Assembly: GCF_900497805.2 (NCBI RefSeq)
Contig: NW_020954585.1
Location: 40,927,527-40,991,526 of the forward strand
Reading direction: 5' to 3'
Source: Vombatus ursinus
Lineage: Eukaryota > Chordata > Mammalia > Diprotodontia > Vombatidae
DNA: 64,000 nt
Each line of letters starts with the position of its first letter. Position 1 is the first letter of the stretch. Shown here in pieces: positions 21,639 through 32,395 of this stretch. The notes below the pieces were generated by a model that worked only from the letters and a program-made list of their open reading frames with translations, was not told the origin of the DNA and searched no databases. The position numbers and the translations under genes are program-made.

Positions 21639-21735
21639 GAGTATGTAGGAAGGAATAATTTTCTACTTCCTCACTGTTCCTAGTGGGGAAGTAGAAAATT
21701 ATTCCTTCCTACATACTCACTGTTCTAGTGGGATT
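21639..21735. repeat. Perfect 32-bp inverted repeat with duplicated loop
   Basis: Arms 21639-21670 and 21687-21718 are exact reverse complements around a 16-nt loop. The loop sequence ('tcactgttcctagtgg') is repeated after the right arm ('tcactgttctagtggg') with one base missing. Confidence 0.95.
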
Positions 21736-22434
21736 CTGTTACAGACTCCCTCCCCCACCAATGCCATTTTCCTTATTTTTTAAGAATGGAGGAGGGAAGT
21801 CTCTGAACTCTAATGGGAGAAAATTTCCTCTATAGAATCATTATCATCATGTTATATCATTACTTTCCTCAGAGCAGCTGGGTAAGGTAGGTGATTCTAG
21901 ACGAATTTGGCCCCTAGGACAAAGGAGCTATTTTATACCCCACCCCCAATGTCTGCTTTATACTTCACCTTAATGAATCATTTGACAAGATGGGCTAGGC
22001 TAACTCAGTTAGAAGAGAAAACATTTGCATGGATACAAAGGCTCAGGGAAGATCATTAGCCAAAGTACTTCCGCTTTTAACTCAGTGAATGCACGGGTTC
22101 TCCTGGGCTCCTAATTATCTGTGACATTCTGATACGAGGCTTATAAATGGAAGAGGTGAATTTTCCTGGCCTCCTTCTGGTGCACCACACATGTCCAATT
22201 ATGCAGAAATGTCTCTAACAACTTCGCTGTTTTGTCAAAAACAGAAAAGGACAAGAAAGAAGAGTAATTGAGGGAGAAACAACAACGAGACAGGCAAGAA
22301 CAAAGCATCCTCAAACTGAGGAGGACAGAGAATCACAAAGTCAGCAAAAGGCTGAAAGGAGAGACAGTGGAGGATGAGGGTCTCACATTTTTACTTGGGG
22401 CCTAGAATGCCAGTTAGGGTGCTGACCCCACCAG
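21736..22434. other. No recognised feature
   Basis: Repeat-poor island. Some stretches (22,070-22,200, with TAATTA-type sites) have the look of non-coding conserved DNA, but that cannot be shown here. Confidence 0.35.
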
Positions 22435-22660
22435 TCACCTTCCCCTGCCAGCTCTCAGTACTTTGCCATTTCAGATAGCCTTCAGTGCACTCAGTATAGC
22501 TCTTGAGTATATCTAGTTATTATTACATGCTGCTCTCCCATTAGAATGTAAGCTCTTTGAGGACAGCGGCTGCTTCTGCCTTCCTTTTTATCTCCAGCAC
22601 TTGCACAGTGCCTAGAATCTAGTAAGCACTTCATAGATGCTTGTAGACTGATTGACTAAC
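22435..22660 (+). mobile_element. L2 3' end
   Basis: 'cccattagaatgtaagctct', 'cttgcacagtgcctagaatc' and 'tgcttgtagactgattgact'. Confidence 0.8.
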
Positions 22661-22849
22661 AGGAAAGTCATAAAATCCTAGTTGCTTACCTCCTGGAAAG
22701 TTCCCACTTTCCCCCTGTAGTGGCTGAATCAGTAGAAAGGGGAAATTTGGAAGTATTCCCAACAAAGGAAAAAAAATAAGAGTCCTCTGACTGTAGAACA
22801 ACACCCAGAGGTTTGTGGGTGGTGTTACTGTTGGTGTTTTGTTTTGCTT
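22661..22849. other. No recognised feature
   Basis: Nothing supportable. Confidence 0.4.
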
Positions 22850-22970
22850 TAAGACTATGCGACCTTGGGGAAAATCACTTAACCTTTTCTCAACCATTAA
22901 ATAAGAGGCTTGTACTAAGTGATCTCTAAGGCACCTCACAGACCTAAAGTCCCATGATTCTATAATTTCC
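22850..22970 (+). mobile_element. MIR-like SINE fragment
   Basis: 'gcgaccttggggaaaatcac' and 'gtgatctctaaggcacctca'. Confidence 0.65.
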
Positions 22971-23104
22971 AAGATGGATTTCAATGATAGAATTTGGGCA
23001 CTATGCTAATCCAGGGAGATGTTTTTGGTAAGGGAGGCTTTCTGGTGCTCTTCAAATCTCAACACATAGAAAACTACCTAGTCCAACTTACTGCTAATTT
23101 TGGT

Positions 23105-23205
23105 TCTTTGAAATAATTATAATTGCTAGTGTTTATATAATATATTTTATATTTTATATAATATATTTTACATATTGCTATGTTTATATAATACTATACT
23201 AGAAT
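23105..23205. repeat. AT-rich partial tandem repeat
   Basis: 'tatataatatattttatat' occurs twice in tandem. Confidence 0.75.
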
Positions 23206-23430
23206 TAGAGGCAGCTAAGTGGCACAGCAGATAGAGCACTTGGAGTCAGGAATACTTGCATTCAAATCCCCCTTCAGACACTAGCTGTGTGACCCTGGGC
23301 AAGTTACTGATCTCTGTTTGCCTCAGTTTCTCCATGTGTAAAATGAGCTGGAGAAGGAAATGGCAAACCACTCTAGTATCTTTGCCAAGAAAACACCAAA
23401 TGGGGTCACGAAGAGACTGAACAACAATAA
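23206..23430 (+). mobile_element. MAR1-like SINE, nested in a CORE-SINE
   Basis: 'ggcagctaagtggcacagca' to 'aaatggggtcacgaagagac' and an AACAATAA tail. TATAATACT occurs before (23187) and after (23431) the insert, a probable TSD. Confidence 0.88.
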
Positions 23431-23668
23431 TATAATACTTTAGAGTTTGCAAAGCACTTTATATATGTTAACTCATTTGACCCTCATAATAGCCCTGTGA
23501 GGTAAGTGCTATTATTAACCTCATTTTACAGATGAGGAAACTGAGGCTAAATGAGGTTAGGTAACTTGCCCAGATTCACACAACTAGTAGGTTTCTGAGG
23601 CAAGATTCAAACTTAGGTCTTCCTGACTTTAGTGTGAACACTATCCACTGAGCTACCTAGCTATATCC
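23431..23668 (-). mobile_element. CORE-SINE
   Basis: 'gagtttgcaaagcactttat', 'gaggaaactgaggctaaatg', 'ttaggtcttcctgacttta', 'ctatccactgagctacctag'. Confidence 0.85.
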
Positions 23669-23871
23669 CAACTACAGCTATAATAGCATAGGTAACATTA
23701 GAAGGTACCTGCCTAACATACTCCAAGCACCCATCCCACTAGCTTCAGTCACCTGGCTGCTTTCACAACCCTAGAGTATACTGGGGTATGGGCAGATGCA
23801 ATAGAGGCCTTGATTAGGGATCATGTCAAACAAGAGGATCCTGGAAGAGTTTACAGTCATAGAAAAAGAAG
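23669..23871. other. No recognised feature
   Basis: Nothing supportable. Confidence 0.4.
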
Positions 23872-24118
23872 GAAAGGGGAACAAGCATTTATTAGACACT
23901 GACTATCTGCAGACACTGTGCTAAGTACTTTACAAATATTAACTTATTTGATCCTCAGACAAGCAGGTACGTGTGATTGTTATGCCCATTTTACAGGTGA
24001 GGAAATTGAGGCAGACAAAGGTGAAATGACTTGCCAGAGTCACACGGCTAGGAAACGTCTGAGGCTAGATAGTCTTACTGACTCCAGGCCCAGCACCTCT
24101 ATCCATCGAACCTAGATA
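23872..24118 (-). mobile_element. CORE-SINE
   Basis: 'cagacactgtgctaagtact', 'gaggaaattgaggcagacaa', 'cttactgactccaggcccag'. Confidence 0.85.
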
Positions 24119-24496
24119 CCTACTCAGAGGTACGCAATATATTAAGACTGAGATCTTTAGTTATTACATGGAAATGCAATTGATTACGACATATGTAGTC
24201 AGGAAAAGAGAATCCAGAATCTGAGAGGGGTGATGATGGGTCCAAGGAGGCAAACAGTGTTCAAGCCTAGGGTCATTGGCAGCTCTAGTGGCCAGTGTTA
24301 TGATTTCTTTTTTTGCTCTCCATATAGCTTAGGAAGGACAGAAACTAATAGATGCCAATAGAAACCTGATGCCAGAACTATTAGAGGCCTAAGCTTTCTG
24401 GGGTGGGGATATGTCCATTCTACTTCCTTCCTTGTCCATAGTTTCTCTTCTTGCTATTGTTCCCATTTCAGTTGTTTCCATTTTCACAAAGGCATA

Positions 24497-24655
24497 ATAG
24501 CATCCCTATGTTAGAGTGAAGAGAGTACTGGTCTTGGAGACTGGGGATCTGGATTCAAATCCTGGCTCCACCACTTACCAGTTGTGTGAATGTGGGCAAG
24601 CCTCAGTTTCTTAAACTATAAAATGGGGGTCAGAGTGGTTAGCATTATTGTCCTA
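24497..24655 (+). mobile_element. MIR-like SINE
   Basis: 'ggatctggattcaaatcctg', 'ccaccacttaccagttgtgt' and 'ttcttaaactataaaatggg'. Confidence 0.75.
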
Positions 24656-25192
24656 CAGTCACACATGACCAGGGTAGACATAGCGTCCCTAAAATTCAGA
24701 GTTGTCATGATCAGTCAGTATGAACAGAAGATTCACTAGTCCCTTGGTGAAGTACAAAGCTATAACTAGGGCAAAATCACTAAAGCTTTGCTGTATGTAT
24801 GGAAATGCACTACAATGGAAAAATTTAAGAGTGGTAACAGCACCATCCAAGACATCCCTCTTCTCCTTCCAGACCATATTCTGGGAAGTAGTTGCAGGAC
24901 GATGGTACACGCCAGGGCATACATTCTCCCCCTTCAAAAGGGTGGAAATTTCCCCATAGCTTCCCCAAACCAAATACTCAGTTTCCTTTCCCACTCTCCT
25001 ATTTGTCCCAGATTCAACAAATGCTTCTTAAGGTTTTGGTGGGAAAACAGGTCCAACATCACAAGGAAATAGAATAAGAAGTTTACTATATGCTGAGATC
25101 TGAAGTCACCGGGAAGTCCTCCTTACCAATTATCTTCTTAAACTCTCACAATATCTAAGTTCTACCATTATATTTATATTGGAAATTTTAAA
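24656..25192. other. No recognised feature
   Basis: Several overlapping open frames of under 105 codons occur on both strands; none has a recognisable domain or splice context. Confidence 0.4.
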
Positions 25193-25312
25193 TGCATAGA
25201 GCTTTAGACCTGAAAGGGGCTTTAGAGATTACCTAGGCCCATGCCCTCATTTTATGGATGAGGAAATTAAGGGCCAGAGACATAAAATGATTTTCCCAGG
25301 ATTATATAACCT
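25193..25312 (-). mobile_element. MIR-like SINE fragment
   Basis: 'gagctttagacctgaaaggg', 'gatgaggaaattaagggcca'. Confidence 0.75.
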
Positions 25313-25329
25313 TTTAAAATAAAAAGATT

Positions 25330-25710
25330 GTACTGGGGGCCACTATTAGACCTATTCCCCAAAGAGATCAAAGAAAAAGGAAAAGGACTCATATGTATGA
25401 AGAAATTATAGTAACTCTTTTCTTTGTTTTGTTAAAAACCTAAAAATTAAGAGAATGCCCATCACTTGGGGAATAACTAAATAGATTATGGCATATAAAC
25501 ATGATGAAGTACTTTTGTGACATATAAAATGACAAAAGAAATGGTTTTAGAGAAATCAAAGAAGATTTATATGAACTGATGAAGAATGAAGTGAACAGAT
25601 CCTAGAGAACAATTTATACAATAACATCAACATTGAAAAAATAATTGATATAATTATAATGTGTAATTATAATATATTTTAAAATATATATAAATAGCAT
25701 GTAAAATATG

Positions 25711-25741
<31 letters not shown>

Positions 25742-25980
25742 TCCTATCAATGTAATTAGTGGCCCATAGTTTTAGAATCATGTTGTCTACCTCCTAGTGG
25801 AAAATGATGGACCCCAGATGCAAAATGAAACATGTTTTTGGACATGGTCAATGCAGGAAATTGTTTTGCTTGACTATGAATTTTTTTTTACAAAAATTAT
25901 ATTTTTGTTGATTTTTTTCAATTGGAGTAGGTAGCAGGGATAGAAAATAATATTTTGTTAATTGAAATAAAAGATTGTAT
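25330..25980 (+). mobile_element. L1 3' end (ORF2 C-terminus plus 3' UTR)
   Basis: 'ccaaagagatcaaagaaaaa', 'atgcccatcacttggggaat', 'gatttatatgaactgatgaa' give the ORF2 end. The 3' UTR follows ('catgtttttggacatggtca', 'attgttttgcttgactatga') after an (AAT)n tract at 25711-25741. Confidence 0.75.
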
Positions 25981-26698
25981 TGCCAGTATATTGTAATAAT
26001 GATTGTGTTGTGATGGAAGTCAGTTGAATTCCTCCAGATGGGATATGTACTTGGGACAAGCTATATAAGCAAACCCCCTTCCCATCACATTCATAACGTC
26101 TAAAAATAATCTCACTATAATAACAAAGTGTAAAGTCTTGGTCTTGGTGTCCCCATTTAATTGCTTTAGTAATTTGCTGTTCCTTCTCCCACATGGGTAA
26201 CCTTCTATTGCCAAGAGATGCACTGCTGAGGAAATCCCTTTTTCTGGACAGGTCAGAAGCCCAAACTCTTGAGTTTGGGATTACATTGTAGGCAATCCCT
26301 GACATTGGTGCTGTCCAGGTAGCTCTTCTTCTCTGGCTTGATGTTTCAATGCTGGGATCAATGTAATTGGGAAACAGACCCTCCTCTAACTAGAAATCTG
26401 GAAGCATATTGTCCAGGAAATAACTCTTTGGGCAACATGAATAAAGACACATTTGCCTCAATGTGAGCTTTTGCCATTCCATTAATGGCTTTTGGGGATA
26501 GACACCTTGAACTTCTCCCCTCTCGGTCACCTATTTTGCTCTAGAGATATCTGGAGGAAAAGAGATGGAGGGGAAAAAAAAGAAAAAAGAAGGCCAAAAG
26601 CCAATGAATGAAAAGCTCTGTTACTGGCCAGCACAAAGCAATGGTTCCTTCTGCAAGAGTCTGTACTTACAACAGGCAAAAGTCTATGCTAGCTAATT
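25981..26698. other. No recognised feature
   Basis: Repeat-poor; no supportable gene. Confidence 0.4.
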
Positions 26699-26700
26699 AA

Positions 26701-26737
<37 letters not shown>

Positions 26738-26757
26738 TTCTCTATCTATCTCTCTGG
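26699..26757. repeat. (CT)n microsatellite
   Basis: CT repeats with TTTC and CTAT interruptions. Confidence 0.95.
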
Positions 26758-26858
26758 AAGCAAGTGATTGAAAATTCAAATTCAGGAACTTTAAGCTTGT
26801 AGTTAGCACAAGGCAGTTTCTTTGTTGGCACCCTGAAAAATCGTTCACTGAAACTCTC

Positions 26859-27061
26859 CAGGGGTGGGGAACCTGCAGCCTCAAGGACACATGTGGCACT
26901 CTAGGTCCCCAAGTGCAGCCCTTTTACTGAATCCAAACTTCACCGAACAAATCCTCTTAATAAAAGGATTTGTTCTATAAAACTTGGACTCAGTCAAAAG
27001 GCTGCACCCAAGGACGTAGAAGGCCACATGTGGCCTTGAGGCCACAGGTTCCCCACCCCTA
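26859..27061. mobile_element. Palindromic hAT-type MITE
   Basis: The ends CAGGGGTGGGGAACCT and AGGTTCCCCACCCCT are inverted, and complementarity runs inward through 'ccacatgtggc', 'tccaaacttca' and 'gaacaaatcct' to the centre. Size is about 203 bp. No matching 8-bp TSD is evident. Confidence 0.85.
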
Positions 27062-27524
27062 ATTAGGAGATAGGAAGGATGGATCTATAAGAACTAATTA
27101 ACCTTAGGAGGTAGTCCTCCTCACTGAGATTTAATCAGATTCCCCATTTGATGGGCACCTCTTAGTTTAGATATTTCTAGTCTTCTCAACAAGATGCCAA
27201 TGAGAATGTTCACTTTCATTGAGAGATGCAATCAAAAGTACTAGACAAAGGCTCACTACTCATAAACTTGTCAAGTTGGTTAAGGAATTCTCTTGATAAA
27301 CCCTCTCCACTTATTCACTATATAAGTGTGCAATTCATTTTTTATTTTAAAATGTTATTTGTTTGGGGCAATAACGTGTTTAGGCATATAGTGTTCCTAA
27401 CAGAATTGCTGGGAGAAAAATGTTTTGCTAACCTCAAAGTTCTATATAAATATCAGTTATATTGATGATTATGGTGATGATATGACTGTCACGGCTATGC
27501 TTTTATAATTTACATATATTCTGG
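27062..27524. other. No recognised feature
   Basis: Nothing supportable. Confidence 0.4.
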
Positions 27525-27850
27525 GTTAAAAGCTAACTTAGTAGCTTCCTAATGCCTCTAGGATAAAACATAAACTCCTCTGTTTAGCTTTGAAAGTCCT
27601 ACACTATCTGACCAGAACTTATCTTCCAGTCAAATCTAATACTTCTCTCTCTCTTCTACACTCTCCAGTCAAGCCAGACTGGCCTTCTTTCTCTTCCTCC
27701 CACTCAACACTCCATTGCTGATGTCTGCACCTTTGCATTGGCCATCCCACATGCTTGGAATACACTTTACTCTCTCCTTACAGTGGGGTAGTAGAGGCCA
27801 TCTCTTCCTTTAAGGCACAGTTTAAGTACATATTATGTTCAGTTTGAAGA
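27525..27850 (+). mobile_element. L2 fragment
   Basis: 'gcctctaggataaaacataa', 'aaagtcctacactatctgac', 'ccacatgcttggaatacact', 'tttaaggcacagtttaagta'. Confidence 0.75.
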
Positions 27851-28031
27851 CTCTGCTTCCCCACCCCCTACAACTGCTAATGCCCTCCCTGAAAAACCAC
27901 CTGATGAGATGAGAGTTATTAAGAAGCTATCAAGAAAGAGGAACTAACTATTCAAGACTGTGAATGGGAATTTATGTAGATCTTTCAGAGAAAATTGCTT
28001 ATAGGAAACTGTCTATTTGATTTTTTTTCCG

Positions 28032-28199
28032 TCTAAACTTTTTTTGGGGGGAGGTCAGGCAATGGGGTTAAGTGACTTACCCAGGGTCACACAGCCAATA
28101 AGTGTTATGTGTCTGAGGCCGGATTTGAACTCAGGTCCTCCTGAATCCAGGGCCAGTACTCTATCCACTGTGCCACCTAGCTGCCCCCCTTCTAAACTT
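28032..28199 (-). mobile_element. tRNA-type SINE with 9-bp TSD
   Basis: Body 28041-28190: 'tggggttaagtgacttaccc', 'gaggccggatttgaactcag', 'ctctatccactgtgccacct'. Flanked by TCTAAACTT at 28032-28040 and 28191-28199. Confidence 0.93.
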
Positions 28200-28286
28200 C
28201 TTTAAAAACAACTATTTAGTATTTTATTTTTCCCCAATTACATGTAAGAACAATTTTAACATTCATTTTTTAAAATTTTGCGTTCC
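28200..28286 (-). mobile_element. L1-derived element, 3' end (part 1 of 2)
   Basis: Reads 'agtattttatttttccccaa' and 'ttacatgtaagaacaatttt', the antisense of the 3' end of the 38.9-kb L1 copy. A HAL1 splits it; the remainder is 30649-31985. Confidence 0.85.
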
Positions 28287-29072
28287 AGAGGCAGAGCCAA
28301 GATGGCGGACGGAAAGCAGTGACTTGTTTGAGCTCTCCCTCCAAACCCCTCCAAATACCTATAAAAAATGGCTCTAAACAAATTCTAAAGCAGCAAAACT
28401 CACAAAAAGACAGAGTGAAACAAATTTCCAGCCAAAGACAGCCTGGATGGTTGATGGGAAAGGTATATCGCACCGGGCAGGGAGAGGAGCGCAGGTCAGC
28501 GTGGGCTTGCAGGCCACAGCGACCCTGGAGCAGGCCTCAGAGGACTGAATGTCAGGCAGCTGTGGCAGTTTCCAGACTTCTCAACCCATGAAAGCCAAAG
28601 ACAACTTGGAAGGTCAGTGGGAAAAGTCTGTGACTTTGGTGAGAGAGGAGCTAGGTCTCAACCGCAAGTCTCGAGTGCAACCCAGGGCCACAGCTGTTTC
28701 CTGAGCTTCTGGCCCACAGACTGAGGGGGAATCGAGTGGCTGATCAGAGGGGGATTGCAGGAATCTCTTTGCCAGTGCTGAGGCAGGAATCTCTTGCTTT
28801 ACCAGTGCTTGGATCTGGGTCACGGTTCTGAAGGGCAGTTCTGGGGCAAGGAGGAATGCTGGTGTGGTGGAGCTTGTTGTGGTGGTGGAGAGAAAGCACC
28901 TCACCCCTTATCATAGCACCTTGGAATAATTGAAAATTTTCAGGTCCCTAGAAGTATCTCTGAAAACAGCTATAGAAACCCCCGAAGCTTGGGACAGTAC
29001 ATTCTCCACATTGGAAGCAGCCTTTTTACCTTAACAAAGAGTTTAAACCTCAAATAATTGGCTGGGATCATG

Positions 29073-29204
29073 AGCACCAGCCCTGAAGTCAGGAGGATCT
29101 GAGTTCAAATCCAGCCGCAGACCAAACACTTGACACGTACTAGCTGTGTGACCTGGGGCAAGTCACTTAACCCCGATTGCCTCACTAAAAGAAAAAAAAA
29201 TTAG
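29073..29204 (+). mobile_element. 5'-truncated tRNA-type SINE inside HAL1
   Basis: 'ccagccctgaagtcaggagg', 'gagttcaaatccagccgcag', 'gtgtgacctggggcaagtca', then A-rich tail. It begins right after an ATGAGCA that fits the ORF1 start of this family, and is followed directly by a mid-ORF1 segment, so ORF1's amino-terminal part appears to be missing. Confidence 0.8.
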
Positions 29205-29214
29205 AATAGAGCAA

Positions 29215-29856
29215 TTGGAAGCTAGTGACTTTATGAGAAATCAAGATGCTGTAAAACAAATCCAAAAGAATGAAAAATTAGAAAACAATGTGCAATATCT
29301 CATTGGAAAAACAACTGACCTGGAAAATAGATCCAGGAGAGAGAATTTAAAAATTATTGGACTATCTGAAAGCCATGATCAAAAAAAGAGCCTAGACATC
29401 GTCTTTCAAGAAATTATCAAGGAGAACTGCCCTGATATTTTAGAGCCAGAGGGCAAAATAGAAATTGAAAGAATCCACCAATCTCCTCCTGAAAGAGATC
29501 CCCAAAGGAAAACTCCTAGGAATATTGTAGCCAAATTCCAGAGTTCCCAGGTCAAGGAGAAAATATTTCAAGCAGCCAGAAAGAAACAATTCAAGTATTG
29601 TGGAAACACAATCAGGATAACACAAGATTTAGCTGCTTCTACATTAAAGGATCACAGGGCATGGAATGTAATATTCCAGAGGGCAAAGGAGATAGGAGTG
29701 CAATCAAGAATCACCTACCCAGCAAAACTGAGTATAATCCTGCAGGGGAAAAAATGGTCATTCAGTGAAATAGAGGACTTTCAAGCATTCTTGATGAAAA
29801 GAGCAGAACTGAATAGAAAATTTGATTTTCAAATACGAGACTCAAGTGGAACATGA
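29215..29856 (+). CDS. L1/HAL1 ORF1p, C-terminal 213 residues
   Basis: ORF1p is the trimeric RNA-binding chaperone of LINE-1-type elements. This frame starts in what is normally the middle of the protein. Residues 37-50 (ENRSRRENLKIIGL) are the conserved entry to the RRM domain. Residues 101-118 (RNIVAKFQSSQVKEKI region) follow, and RITYPAKLS (165-173) with WSFSEIEDFQAF (181-192) marks the C-terminal domain. The amino-terminal coiled coil is absent; a truncated SINE sits in its place. The end at SSGT* is in the usual position. The first ATG used here (MEASDF) is internal, not the native start. The RRM-CTD part is intact, which suggests a fairly young element, but without the coiled coil and ORF2 no autonomous activity is expected. 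Confidence 0.9.
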   Translation: MEASDFMRNQDAVKQIQKNEKLENNVQYLIGKTTDLENRSRRENLKIIGLSESHDQKKSLDIVFQEIIKENCPDILEPEGKIEIERIHQSPPERDPQRKTPRNIVAKFQSSQVKEKIFQAARKKQFKYCGNTIRITQDLAASTLKDHRAWNVIFQRAKEIGVQSRITYPAKLSIILQGKKWSFSEIEDFQAFLMKRAELNRKFDFQIRDSSGT

Positions 29857-30007
29857 AGAGGTAAACAGGAAAGAGAAAATCATAAGAGACTTATTAAGGT
29901 TGAACTGTTTACATTCCTGAATGGAAAGATGATATTTGTAACTCATGAGACCTTTGTCAGTATTAGGGTAGTTGGAGGGGAAAAATTATATGTATGTATT
30001 TATATAT

Positions 30008-30037
30008 AGAGATAGATAGATAGATAGATAGATAGAG
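30008..30037. repeat. (GATA)n microsatellite
   Basis: Six or so GATA units in the HAL1 linker, after TATATA. Confidence 0.9.
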
Positions 30038-30648
30038 GGCACAGGGTGAGTTGAAAATGAAGGGATCATATCTGGAGAATAAAATTAAGGGGTGAGAGAG
30101 GATTATACTAGGAGAAGGAGAAAGGGAGAGGGAGAATGGGGTAAATTATCTCACAAAAAAAAAACAGAAAAGGAAAGGCTCTTACAGTGCAGGGGAAACG
30201 GGGAAGGTGAGAGGAAATAAGTGAATCTTATTCTCATAGGATTTGACTTAAGAAGGGAATAACACACACTCAATTGGGTATGGAAATCTGTCTTACCCTA
30301 CAGGAAAATGGGGGGGGAGGGGACAAGAGAGTAGGGGAATGATAGAGAGGAGGACAGATTGGGAAAGGGGGTAATCAGAAGAAAATACTTCTGAGGAGGG
30401 ACAGGGTCAAAAGAAAGAATAGAATAAATGGGGGGGCAGGATAGGATTAAGGGAAATAGAGTTAGTTTTTCACAGCATGTCTATTATGGAAGTGTTTTGC
30501 ATAACTGCACATATATAACCTATATTTAGTTGCTTGCCTTATCAATGAGGGTGGGTGGAGAGGGAGGAAGGGAGAAAATTTGGAACCCAAAGTTTTAAAA
30601 ACATGTTTAAAAAAAATGTTTTCACATGAGAAAAAAATAAAATAAAAT

Positions 30649-31985
30649 AAAATTTTGAGTTTCAAATGCTCTCCCTTTCTTCTCTCCCCCCTCATTGATA
30701 AGGCAACCATTTTGATATGTTATACAGTGCAGTCATGCAAAATATATTTCTATATCAGCCATGTTGTGAAAGAAAACAGGCGAAAAAATTTTTTTAAGTA
30801 TGCTTTGATCTGCATTCAGACTCCATCAATTCTTTCTCTGAGAATGGATAGCATTTTTCATCATAAGTCCTTCAGATTTTTCTTGGATCATTGTATTGAT
30901 GAGAATGGCTAAGTCATTCACGTTTGATCATCACATAATATTGCTGTTACCATGTGCTCATTTCACTTTGCCAACAATTCATGTAAGTGCTTCCAGGTTT
31001 TCCTGAGAGCTTCCTTCTCATTATTTCTTATAGCACAGTAATATTCCATCACAATCATATACCACAACTTGTTCAGCCATTCCTCAATTGATGGATGTCC
31101 CCTAATTTCCAATTCTTTGACACCAGAAAAGAACTGGTATAAATATTTTTGTGCATAAAGGACCTTTTCCTTTTTTTTAAATCTTTGGGATACAGACCTG
31201 GTAGTGGCATTGCCAGGGCGCATAGTTTTATAGCCCTATGGGCATAGTTCCAAATTGCTCTCCAGAATGGTTGTAACAGTCCACAACTCCACCAACAATG
31301 CATTAGTGTCTCCATTTTCACACATCCCTTCCAACATTTGTCTTTTTCCTTTACTGTCACATTAGCCAATGTGATAGGTGTCAGTTGTTACCTCAGAATT
31401 GTTTTAATTTGCATTTCTCTAATCAATAGTCATTTAGAGCATTTTTTCATATGGCTATAGATAACTTTGATTACTTCATCTGAAAACTGCCTGTTCATAT
31501 CCTTTGACCGATTATCAGTTTGAGAATGGAACTTATAATTTTTATAAATTTGACTTAGTTCTCTATATTTGAGAAATGAAATCTTTATCAGAGAACCTTA
31601 CTGTAATTTTTCACAGTTATGATTACTAAGTGTATTTCCCTCCATCCTATTTCCCACATTTATTCTATTCTCCCTCTCTCTCCTTTTGCCTTGTCCATCC
31701 TCAAAAAGCATTTTGCTTCTGACTGCTGCCTCCGCCAGTCTATCCTCCTTTCTATCATCATTCCTTTCCCCTCCTACTTTTCTGTAGGATCCCAATTGAA
31801 TGTGTATGTTATTCCCTCTTTGAGGTAATTCCAATGAAAGCTTTTAAGGTCCAAGTGCCCCACCCCCAACTCCCCCATTTCCTCCTCCACAGTGAAAACT
31901 TTTTTGTGCCTCTTTTATGTGAAATGATTTACCCCATTCTACCTTTCCCTTTCCCTTTCTTCCAGTGCACTCCTCCCCAACTCTT
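30649..31985 (-). mobile_element. L1-derived element (part 2 of 2)
   Basis: Continues 28200-28286 past the HAL1. On the minus strand it holds a G-rich linker (31,600-31,985), then an ORF2 C-terminal remnant. Frames read KCWKGCVKMETLMHCWWSCG (about 31,260-31,340) and later MEYYCAIRNNEKEALRKTWK, the C-terminal L1 ORF2 zinc-knuckle region and end. It is 5' truncated near 31,985 against an L2. Confidence 0.87.
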
Positions 31986-32395
31986 AAATCCAGTAACACT
32001 GTTCTCCTTTCTGTTCCTTGAACTAGAAACTCCATCTAATGATTCTAAACATTTCCCCTCCTGCTTGCAATGCTCTTTCTTCTTTTCTCTGCTTCCCGAC
32101 TTTCCTGGCTTCCTTCAAGTCCCAGCTAAATTCATGCCTTCTATAGAAGACCTTTCTTGACCCCACCCCTAATTCTAATGCTTTTATTTGTTGATTATTT
32201 TCATTTTTTTTTCTGTGTAAAGCTTGTCTGTATACAGTGATTTGTATAATTTACACTCCCCCCCCCCCCCCATTTGACTCTGGGTTCCCCAAGAGCAGGG
32301 ATTGTTTTTGTCTTTTAATGTATTTCTGAAAGCTCTTAGCGCAGTTCCTGACACAAAGTAGGTACTTAATAAATGTTTATTGACCAACTATTATG
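31986..32395 (+). mobile_element. L2 3' end
   Basis: 'gcttgcaatgctctttcttc', 'cttcaagtcccagctaaatt', 'aagcttgtctgtatacagtg', 'ccaagagcagggattgtttt', 'gtaggtacttaataaatgtt'. Contains a C12 run near 32,260. Confidence 0.85.

Larger units (their letters stand above)
28287..30648 (+). mobile_element. HAL1 ('half-L1'), full length with TSD
   Basis: Starts with an L1-type 5' end (GAGGCAGAGCCAAGATGGCGG, with a YY1-like AAGATGGCGG), has a ~0.75-kb 5' UTR, an ORF1 remnant, a G-rich linker and a 3' UTR ending in AAAATAAAATAAAATA. There is no ORF2 at all. Flanking 15-mers AAAATTTTGCGTTCC (28272-28286) and AAAATTTTGAGTTTC (30649-30663) differ at two positions and are probably TSDs. It lies in an antisense L1-derived element of a related family. 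Confidence 0.88.

Noticed and set aside
21855-21895. Good acceptor (TTACTTTCCTCAG) followed by GTAAGG donor
   Set aside because: The enclosed exon would be only 9-14 nt; too little to support.
24689-25077. Cluster of overlapping 61-101-codon frames on both strands
   Set aside because: Open on both strands at once without a recognisable motif; likely chance in GC-moderate DNA.
30649-31985. Minus frames MRPGNATTRSV... and MANVTVKEKDK... as host genes
   Set aside because: They are L1 ORF2 C-terminal sequence (CWKGC..HCWW and EYYCAIRN) within a truncated element.
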